In this document: positions 56,941-64,000 of the stretch, piece by piece | Position numbering within the stretch: position 1 is the stretch's first letter | Layout: each line of letters starts with the position of its first letter | Origin: Tridacna crocea | Taxonomy: Eukaryota > Mollusca > Bivalvia > Cardiida > Cardiidae | Length of the DNA: 64,000 nt | Direction: 5' to 3' | NCBI GenBank assembly: GCA_943736015.1 | Contig: OX031059.1 | Location: forward strand, 53,889,159-53,953,158 | The notes under the pieces: model-generated | Databases searched by the model: none | What the model was told of the DNA's origin: nothing | The model's input: only the letters and a program-made list of their open reading frames with translations | Program-made: the position numbers and the translations under genes

Positions 56941-57453
56941 TATGATATTATAAGCATAGCCATGTACCAAACAAACAAATTGTTTTGGACTATGTGAGGA
57001 GGGTTTCCCACTTATCTTTTTGTCTGTGAGCTTATGTATTTCGGTCACACTTATTAAGTACTTTACTTATGACTTATGCCCTTCATTGTTTCAGTTAAGT
57101 TTAAGGATTTTTTCCGGAAGCTACTTGAAAGTGGTTTTCTGTAACCCTTTGCCACACAATGCTGACCTTTAACTCTTTACCAAATAACAAAATCATAGTC
57201 TTGCCCAGATTGAAAGCATTTGCAAATGACAAAATATATGTTACTGATCAATTGAAATTTTGTTCTGAAAGGGTAGAAAATATTCTGGGAAAAGGGGAAA
57301 ATGCTGCCTTTTCTCCTTTTCTATTTTTGTTTTCAATTTTCACATAACAAACCCCATCCTTTTGGCCATATTTGTCATATTTGTCATCTGGCAGTGTGGA
57401 AAATTGTAGATCTTTCTTGTTGTCGAGATAAACTTGCAGAGTAGACTTCAATT

Positions 57454-57681
57454 TCACCCATTACCACACAATCCCTATTTTTGTTGCCCCTGAAACAGAA
57501 GCCTTTTGAAAACACTGTGGGAAAAGGAGAAAATGCTGGTAACCAGCATTTTCTCCTTTTCCCACAGTGTTTTCTACCCTTCCCAGGACAAATTTCACTT
57601 TTTCAGTCACCTTTATTTTGTCGTCTGCAACTGCTTTCAATTTGGACCAGTCTAAAATTTTCTTGAGTGGTAATGAGTTAA
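57454..57681 (-). mobile_element. TTAA palindromic MITE, subfamily A
   Basis: Palindrome arms carry matched CACTGTG/CACAGTG; right end GGTAATGAGTTAA. A diverged copy with a shortened palindrome precedes it at about 57168-57330. Confidence 0.8.
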
Positions 57682-57754
57682 AACCAAAATAAGACAAACT
57701 CATCTAAGACTATTTGTCAAATGGACTTGAAATAGACCTGAATGCTTTATATTG

Positions 57755-57905
57755 TTATATTTTTTTCTAATTGAATGTGACAGTTTCTCAGAATTCTTGC
57801 TGGGTGAATGGGCTTAGTAAAAAAAACGGAGTGCTAAATAATGGTATATTTTTTCTAATTGAATGTGACAATTTCTCAGAATTTTTGCTGGGCGAATAGG
57901 CAAAA
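57755..57905 (+). repeat. Short direct repeat, period about 88 bp
   Basis: TTCTAATTGAATGTGACARTTTCTCAG-type sequence continuing to GCTGGGYGAATRGGC occurs at about 57762-57812 and 57850-57901. No function is suggested. Confidence 0.6.
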
Positions 57906-58027
57906 AGGGAACATCTTGGAAATTTGAATACTGCAAATGATCAGTCTGTATCTCAGAAATAATGAAAGATTCACCACAGCTGTTTTTATTAACTTTTTTT
58001 CTACACAATCTTAAGTTTTAACAACAC

Positions 58028-58256
58028 TTAACCCTTTCCCACACAGTGACAAATTTTAACAACCGTCGGAAGCAAGCCTTCTGAAAACATTGTGGGAAAA
58101 GGAGAAAATGCTGGTAACCAGCATTTTCTCCTTTTCCCACAATGTTTTCTACCCTTTCAAAGGAAAAATGCACCATTTGAGCCAAGTTGAAATTGTCATC
58201 TGCAAATGCTTTCAATTTGGACAGGGCTTAAATTTTGGTTTTTGATAAAGGGTTAA
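58028..58256 (-). mobile_element. TTAA palindromic MITE, subfamily A
   Basis: 229 bp, TTAA at both ends, near-perfect palindrome around GGTAACC near 58116. Begins TTAACCCTTTCCCACACAGT. Confidence 0.85.
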
Positions 58257-58557
58257 AAACTGTCTGTAGGTTGGGATCATGTGGTACTATTATGGATTAA
58301 AATCATTTTGGGAGTGGGGGTGTGGGTGGGGGGGTGATGAAAACACTGATCTATCCTTCCATAGATAAATATTGTTGATCAGGCCAAATATTTAGTTTAA
58401 TCAGGTCTGGATTCAGAGCAACATTGTTTTGCACCTGAATAATCTGTTAGTAAGAATATTACCAAATAGTACATTATTTAGTATGTAACAGCAGATCAAC
58501 AGACATTAGTTTTGTAGTAGTAGTTACATTTTGGCAAATTATGTGTTTATATATTTA

Positions 58558-58959
58558 CATCTTTGCGAGCCAAGGTTATGATCACTACGTGAATCTTACC
58601 TTGGCTGATTGAGCCCGATTTCGGGATTCCTGTGATGCGCCCTTTATTGGATGCTGGTTATTACCCCCCTTTACGTCATATTTTTAAAAGCCAATGAAAT
58701 ATTGTTTTACAAACTGCTTACGAATACACATGAAGCGATAAGCAGACATCCACATGGGTTTCCATGTTTACCTTCTATTCGAAAGGTAGCGACCTTGTTT
58801 ATTTTTATCAAAGATGAAATGCTACGAGCGATTTTGTTTGTTGCAGTTATAGCTGGCTGCATCCAATGGAAAAGAGTATTGGGAGAATGTAAAAATCAAG
58901 CTCGATCCGCCAAGGGTAGAGTAGCGTAGTGAATCATCAGCCTTGGCTTGCGAAGATGA
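58558..58959 (+). mobile_element. 400-bp TIR element, copy 3
   Basis: TIRs of about 33 bp: CATCTTTGCGAGCCAAGGTT at the left and the complement of CATCTTCGCAAGCCAAGGCT at the right. Best-preserved of the three copies. It lies about 120 bp upstream of the Src-like exon. Confidence 0.8.
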
Positions 58960-58984
58960 TATATTTATAGCAGGAAAATGTCAC

Positions 58985-59056
58985 CATTATAGCTTCTAGT
59001 CGAAGCTCTTTGCACAAGCCAGTGGGGTGATACAGGGCCATAGTGGCCCTCTTATG
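58985..59056 (+). mobile_element. 3' end fragment of a tandem-unit element
   Basis: AAGCCAGTGGGGTGATACAG is followed by the hairpin GGGCCATAGTGGCCCTCTT. Only the 3' end is left. It stops about 20 bp before the acceptor of the Src-like exon. Confidence 0.55.
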
Positions 59057-59077
59057 ATTGTGTTATGTCTTTTTCAG

Positions 59078-59267
59078 TGGTATGCTGAAACCTGAAAGGT
59101 CATGGGGAGTTGTCTAGGCACAGAGGAAAAACAGAAAAGTTATCCTCCGTCTCAACAGGATCTGAATGCATCCCAGAATCCTGGTGGTATTGTGTCTCCC
59201 AACAGTGTAGATATACATCTCGGTAATGATCACGGTCGTCCATTACCCTCGACACCAAAAGCAAAAG
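59078..59267 (+). CDS. First coding exon of a probable Src-family-like kinase or other myristoylated protein (partial)
   Basis: The exon follows TTTTTCAG and ends before GTGAGA in phase 1. After a short 5' UTR the ATG at 59102 opens a 55-codon frame beginning MGSCLGTEEKQKSYPPSQQD, with GRPLPSTPKAK near its end. MGxC with a small residue at position 6 is a classical N-myristoylation plus palmitoylation signal. A polar, low-complexity stretch followed by a proline-rich motif resembles the unique region of Src/Fyn/Src42A-type kinases, whose SH3 domain starts in the next exon. No SH3, SH2 or kinase exon lies before the window ends at 64000, so the family is inferred from the N-terminus only; another dually lipidated signalling protein would look the same. 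The exon lies between a hairpin-ended repeat fragment (58985-59056) and a palindromic MITE (59296-59487). Confidence 0.55.
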
Positions 59268-59295
59268 GTGAGACTGTTTGAAAGATTGGTGTATA

Positions 59296-59487
59296 CAGAG
59301 CTCCAGATAAAAGGGAGTGATAGTATTCTAAATAAATAATTTCTTTTTCAAACCCTATGTTGTGGGTACTCATTAGAATCGTCTCGATGAGACGATTCTA
59401 GTGAGTACCCATAACATAGGGTTTAGTGTAGAATAATTAACATTTCGAATTTCGATAGCAAAATCACTCCCTTTATTTAGAGCTCTG
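59296..59487. mobile_element. Central-palindrome TIR element, copy 2
   Basis: The ends CAGAGCTCCAGATAAAAGGG and its near complement form TIRs of about 27 bp. In the centre, 59350-59385 pairs with 59389-59424 (36-bp arms, two mismatches) around GAT. It is unrelated in sequence to the TTAA family but has the same plan of TIRs plus a long central hairpin. Confidence 0.75.
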
Positions 59488-59761
59488 TGTATTGTCAACT
59501 TCTTGGTATAACTCGATAAAGCTGTAGATTCATGAAAAATGGAATCATTAACAGACAATTTTAATTGTTGCTGAAATGATGAAATTTTCTTTGCTAGGGT
59601 TGGAAACATTGTGGGAAAAGTAGAAAATGCAGATCAACAGGCTTTTAATGGGGAATTACACTTGATTGTTTTGCAATTTTCCAAGACCTTCTCAACATAG
59701 GCTGCTAATTTTTTTTGGCATGAAAAATTATAAAACATGCAAACATGGGGAGTGACCAAGT

Positions 59762-59900
59762 TTTTAGCTCACCTGAGCACTTCTTGCTCATGATGATCTA
59801 TTGTGATTCTGCTGTGTCCGTTGTGCATCGTCTTTTGTCACCTATTACCTTGTGTATGCTCTAGAGGTCATAGTCTGTCCGATACTCATGGCATTCTTGT
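59762..59900 (+). mobile_element. 5' end fragment of a tandem-unit element
   Basis: Begins TTTTTAGCTCACCTGAGCAC, the 5' wording of the bivalve-type tandem-unit elements (compare 7798), then loses similarity near 59900. Confidence 0.45.
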
Positions 59901-60059
59901 TTTAAACCCATTTCACTGACAAACTCCTTTGTGTGTACACAAGCCATTCTGCAAACCCCTTGTTTTACGCTTTCAAAGACAATTCCATCCTTTGACCGAG
60001 ATTTTGTTTGTCTTCAGTAAACATTTCCAGTTTGGACTAGTCTTAAATTTTGTCTTGTG

Positions 60060-60300
60060 GCAAACATTTATCCCTTTACCACCTAATTACCAGTTTTATC
60101 GACCCTGAGAAAGAAGCCTTTTGAAAACACTATGGAGAAAGGACAAGATGTTGGTAATCAGCATTCTACTTTTCCCACAATGTTTTCTACCACATTGATG
60201 GCAAATTCCATCATTTATGCTACATGTTATTTATTGCCTGCAAATGCTTTCAATCTGGACAAGCCTATAATACTGTAATGTGGTAAAGGGTTAAAGGTGG
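60060..60300 (-). mobile_element. Diverged TTAA palindromic MITE copy
   Basis: From about 60068 (TTTATCCCTTTACCACCTAA) to GTGGTAAAGGGTTAA at 60293. The palindrome arms are partly deleted. Confidence 0.65.
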
Positions 60301-60324
60301 GTGTGTGAGATAATCTGAAAATTA

Positions 60325-60554
60325 TTAACTCATTACCAAATGACAATATTATAGACTTGTCCAAATTGAAAGCATTCGCAGACGACAAAATAAAAGTGTC
60401 TGAAAATTTGAAATTCATTTTGTGAAGGGTAGAAAACACTGTGGGAAAAAGAGAAAATGCTGGTTACCAGCATTTTCTCTTTTTTCCCACAGTGTTTTCT
60501 AAAGACTTCTTTCTCAGGAGTGTCACAAGTAGGGATTGTGTGGTAATAGGTTGA
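60325..60554 (+). mobile_element. TTAA palindromic MITE, subfamily A, with arm-matched variants
   Basis: Begins TTAACTCATTACCAAATGAC. The palindrome has CACTGTGGGAAAAAGAG on the left and CTCTTTTTTCCCACAGTG on the right: GAG/CTC changes are matched, and the A and T runs differ by one. Confidence 0.8.
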
Positions 60555-60929
60555 ACAACGCACATGATCATTCTTTCTTTTTACATGTACTAGATAATGG
60601 ATATGCACCACTTTATGATGTAGAAATGGGTTTCAGATTTCGATTGTATGCTTTGAGATAAATCCTCTTGTAGGAAATAAATACATCTTGTCAAGTGGAG
60701 CATGAATAAAGTGCTCTAAGGCCAGTATCTATAGACAAATTACCACACAATCCCTAGTTTGAATGGCCCATGGAAAAGAAGCATTTTCTCCTTTTCCTAT
60801 AGTGTTTTCTATCCTTCCAGAATAAATCTTGACTTTTTAGTCACTTTTATTTTCATCTGATAATCCTTTCAAGTCCTACTTCTCTTAAATTTTGTTGTTT
60901 GGAAAGCTGTTGGTAAAGACCCAAATGTT

Positions 60930-61170
60930 GCTATTCTAAGTCTTTTACCAAACAACAAAATTTTAGACTGGTCCAAATTGAAAGTACTGTAGTAGCAGAC
61001 GGGAAAATAAATGTTACAAAAAAAATGAAATTTGTTTTAGTAGGGGAAGGAAATGTTGAGGCAAAAGGAGGAAATGCAGGTTACCAGCATTTTCTCCTTT
61101 TGCCTCAATGTTTTCGAAATGTTTCTTTCTCAGGGTCATTAAAAGTCTGGATTCTGTGGTAATGGGTTAT
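60930..61170 (+). mobile_element. TTAA palindromic MITE with a distinctive arm-matched palindrome
   Basis: The palindrome near 61051-61113 has TTGAGGCAAAAGGA on the left and TCCTTTTGCCTCAA on the right, different from both subfamily consensuses yet complementary. Termini are diverged. Confidence 0.7.
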
Positions 61171-61304
61171 AGGTCTTGTTTTGGAGGAGAAACATTGCCA
61201 TATTGGAATGTGTAGATCCAAGATAAGACTCCACATTATGTGCTGTCTGATCTTGTCCTATACTGTCTAAAAATGTCTTTGAGTGGTGCTTGTTAGCCTA
61301 AGCT

Positions 61305-61533
61305 TTAACCCATTACTAAACGACAAAATTTTAGGTTTGTCCAAATTGAAAGAAATTGCAGACGGCAAAATAAATGTGACTGAAAATTTGAAATTCATTT
61401 AGTGAAGGTTAGAAAACATTATGGGAAAAGTGTTGCATAGTAAGGGGCAGCAATTTGCATTTTGCTCACTGTGTTTTCAAAGTCTTGCGCCTATTGGGTT
61501 GTCTAAATGTAGGTCTGTTTGGTAAAGGGTTAA
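61305..61533 (+). mobile_element. TTAA palindromic MITE, subfamily A, palindrome lost
   Basis: 229 bp with intact TTAA ends, but the palindrome centre is replaced by unrelated sequence (TGTTGCATAGTAAGGGGCAG). The length is unchanged. Confidence 0.7.
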
Positions 61534-62144
61534 ACTTTGATATGATATAATGATATTTCAGATATAAAAGTGCATCACAGGGTTAATCACTGAAATTTAT
61601 ATTGTTGTTACAAGTAGAAAGTCTACCAAAAGCTAAAAAGTAATATTTTGGCATAGGTCAGCCTTTGCGGACTGCACAGGCTGACCTTGGTTGCCACCTT
61701 TTGAAGTTGCATTAAAGTTAGTTTGCTTGGTAGTTCCAATCTTTCTACAGACATTACAGTCAGGCCTATCAAAAAAAAAAAAATCTGTGTTTAGGGCTTC
61801 AGTCCTAGATACTGTAGGTATGGTAGGTATGGATTTATTTTTTTCCAAAAACTTTTTACATGGAACATGATATGAAATCACACCCAACAGTTACTGATTT
61901 TTTTTTTCAATCATGGCATGAAAAGTTTAAGGTCAGCAGCATTTTCTAGGTAGGGTAGGGAAACCCTAAACACTGATTTTTGTTTTAGGCCTAAATGTTG
62001 TTTGAAAAAAAAATGGCCAGGAGGCAGCATTTTTCTTTTACCACAATGTTTTCTGCCAGTTAGATTTATCTCACAGTTCAGCTAGACTTAATTTGTTGTC
62101 TAAAAATGCTTCACTTCTGGATACCAGCACTTTCTCTTTTTCCG

Positions 62145-62412
62145 CCCTCCTGGGTGGCTCAGTGGTGAGCGTGTCGTACTCATGACCTGGTGGTTGTGAG
62201 TTTGATACCCGATAGAGGCAAACTTACTTTCTAGCATATTTTCGCCTCTCACCTCTGCTGAAGCATATGAGAAAAGTAGTTGGTGGCTTTGGAAAGAAAG
62301 TTGTGTCAGTCCTGGTGTGAGAAAGCCAGGAAACCGATGTGCGTCACCGACGGCCATGATATGACCTTAGCTGTTAAAATGGCGTTAAACCACAGTATAA
62401 CCAGCAAACCAA
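62145..62412 (+). repeat. tRNA-headed SINE
   Basis: Head with an A-box-like GGTGGCTCAGTGGTGAGCG and a B-box-like GTGAGTTTGATACCCG. The body includes GTGCGTCACCGACGGCCATG and the tail TAAAATGGCGTTAAACCAC. It is inserted in a broken TTAA palindromic copy (compare 62070-62140 and 62415-62490). Confidence 0.65.
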
Positions 62413-62707
62413 TTCTCCTTTTCCACAATGTTTTTAAAATACTTTTTCTCCCGGGTTATTATAATACAGGATTGTACGGTAAATATTCAACCAGCTAAAT
62501 TATGGAGGTAAAATAAATCATTGCTACCCATTATTTTGCTTACTTGAGAATTACAATCATTATCGATTTTGACAAACCAGAATTTTCAAAATATCTTGCC
62601 AAATGGATGAATATCATGAATTGTCCATGATGAGGAATATTTCTCTTTCCTTTTCTGCACCGTGTTGTCTTTGTCAATCCTAGTAGGGTCTTTCTGTGTA
62701 ATACAAG

Positions 62708-62937
62708 TTAACCCTTTCCCAAACGACTTCCAAAGTTTTTGACTTCCAAACTGAAAGAGTTTGCAGACAACAATTTTAAATTTGATGGAAATGGTAGAAA
62801 GTTCTCCTAAAGGGTAGAAAACACTGTGGGAAAAGGAGAAATTGCTCGTTACGTGCAATTTCTCCTTTTCTGACAATGTTTTCAAAAGACTTGTACTGCA
62901 GACACGTAAAAACCAGTACTTGTTTGGGAAAGGGTTA
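62708..62937 (+). mobile_element. TTAA palindromic MITE, intermediate between subfamilies A and B
   Basis: The termini (TTAACCCTTTCCCAAACGAC and TTTGGGAAAGGGTTAA) and outer palindrome (GTGGGAAAAGGAG) are type A. The inner palindrome (AAATTGCTCG, with CGTGCAATTT on the right) is type B. Both arms change type at the same place. Confidence 0.85.
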
Positions 62938-63220
62938 ACAGTTGATGTACAGATAGGGTAAAGAAGCATAACAAATCTTATAATAAATTTAACCCCTGGC
63001 AAGTGTAACCTATTTTTTATTCAAATTTTTGAGAGAGATGGGGGTCCTTTGTTTTCATCTATTAAGTCTGTACTAAACAATCCAGTGTTGTAATAACCCT
63101 CAGAAAAATAGTTTTGAAAAAACACTGTCAATTTTTCGGAAAAGAAGAAAATGCTAGTAACCAACATTTTGCCCCTTTTGCTCACAATGCTGTCTACCCT
63201 TAAGATGAATATGCCTTTAC

Positions 63221-63449
63221 TTAACCATTTACCCCATAAGGCCTTTCTATGGTATCTCTAATTGACCCTAGATAACAGCAAGGATGAAGCCGTTTCTTAT
63301 GTGTATATGACACCTTTTGATAGTGTAGAAAACATTGTGGCAAAAGGTGAAATTGCTCGTCACGAGCAATTTCACCTTTTGCAACAATGTTTTCCAAAGG
63401 CTCCTACAAGCAATGTGTAGAAATGAGTATCTGTGGAGTAAAGGGTTAA
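63221..63449 (+). mobile_element. TTAA palindromic MITE, subfamily B
   Basis: 229 bp with TTAA ends. The palindrome is almost perfect around CTCGTCACGAG near 63361. Left end TTAACCATTTACCCCATAAG. Confidence 0.85.
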
Positions 63450-63562
63450 GCTATCAGTAATATGTCATTATTTTTACAAATGCTTTCAAACTGGAAAAGT
63501 ATAAGTATTTTACACATGGTAGAGGGTCAAACTATTTGTTATAACTGTAATGGTACACATTA

Positions 63563-63796
63563 CCTCTTTCCCAATGAAAAAAACTTGTACTTTTCCAAAT
63601 CAAAAGCATTTGCAGTCGACTACTTCAGTTACTTCAGTTTGGCTAAAATGGTGAAAATTGTCCTTGACAGGGTAGGAAACATTTTCTGAAAAGAGGAAAA
63701 TGCTGGTTACCAGCATTTTCTCCTTTTCCAAAAATGTTTCAAAAGCCCTCTTTCTCAAGATCTTTAAAATTTGGGATAGTGTGATAAAGGGTTAAA
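63563..63796 (+). mobile_element. TTAA palindromic MITE, subfamily A
   Basis: Long side AAATCAAAAGCATTTGCAGT; palindrome near 63676-63738; right end GTGATAAAGGGTTAA. The window ends in another broken copy (from about 63800). Confidence 0.7.
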
Positions 63797-64000
63797 TCTT
63801 TATTTCTCAACAAAATCTGGACTTGGACCCATCCAAATTCAAGGCATTTACAATCAATATCAAATAAGCTCTGATGGTGACATTTGCTTAATAAAAAAAG
63901 AAAGAGAAAAAAATCATGCTTGGAAAAGGAGAAAAGCAGAGTGGTTAGTTATGGTACTAGTGAATTTTTTTGAAACGAATGGGCAAGTGAGCTGTTGCTT

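Noticed and set aside
61655..61690. Fifth copy of the GTAAAGTGTCGTC MITE
   Set aside because: Only a short GGTCAGCCTTTGCGGACTGC stretch with its partial complement is similar; no TIR ends were found.
1..64000. CRISPR-like array
   Set aside because: The many palindromic repeats are irregularly spaced, of both orientations, far too long and diverged, and the genome is eukaryotic.

Overview
The window is animal nuclear DNA: AT-rich, with short exons carrying GT-AG introns and dense families of non-autonomous mobile elements. The repeats (a long-TIR MITE with GTAAAGTGTCGTC-type ends, tandem-repeat elements ending in a hairpin plus CTCTTGT, and tRNA-headed SINEs) look like those of bivalve molluscs, and a dreissenid-type mussel is my best guess. 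That assignment rests on memory of repeat style, not on a search. Most long open frames here are translations of repeats and are not genes.

Genes, left to right. (1) The last two exons of an unrecognised plus-strand gene lie at 697-793 and 1671-1769. (2) A plus-strand amino acid transporter of the AAAP (Aa_trans) superfamily can be assembled from eight exons, 15705-25368; every junction phase agrees, giving 441 residues and about 11 membrane segments. (3) A minus-strand WDR83 (MORG1) orthologue is complete in seven exons, 41236 down to 26227, 307 residues with seven WD blades. Genes 2 and 3 converge, with about 860 bp between their stop codons. (4) A tentative plus-strand gene starts 158 bp from the WDR83 start codon and diverges from it (exons 41395-41527 and 43820-44031). 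(5) The first coding exon of a gene leaving the window (59078-59267) encodes an N-myristoylation-type terminus resembling Src-family kinases.

The rest is mostly repeats. The dominant one is a family of about 229-bp elements bounded by TTAA, with short terminal inverted repeats and an off-centre, near-perfect palindrome of about 66 bp. I judge by eye that 80-100 full or partial copies are present; I did not compute this. Two subfamilies (A, abundant; B, six copies) share length, TTAA ends and palindrome position, but differ in palindrome sequence by substitutions that are matched in both arms. One copy (62708-62937) is intermediate. Individual copies also carry private changes present in both arms, and copies form chains sharing a single TTAA. 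This arm-matched evolution is the most interesting signal in the window.

Other repeats: a 2.5-kb element with inverted ends made of tandem GGTCATTTCGTACC units inside WDR83 intron 1; foldback elements with long terminal hairpins; a tandem pair of elements with a possible 12-bp target duplication; three copies of a 400-bp TIR element; a large inverted repeat at 48.1-52.2 kb; a fossil Tc1/mariner transposase; a LINE remnant; four SINEs or SINE pieces; and elements built on about 167-bp tandem units. A partial duplicate of transporter exon 3 with its intron lies 9 kb upstream of the true exon. No rRNA gene, intact tRNA gene, CRISPR array or viral gene was seen.
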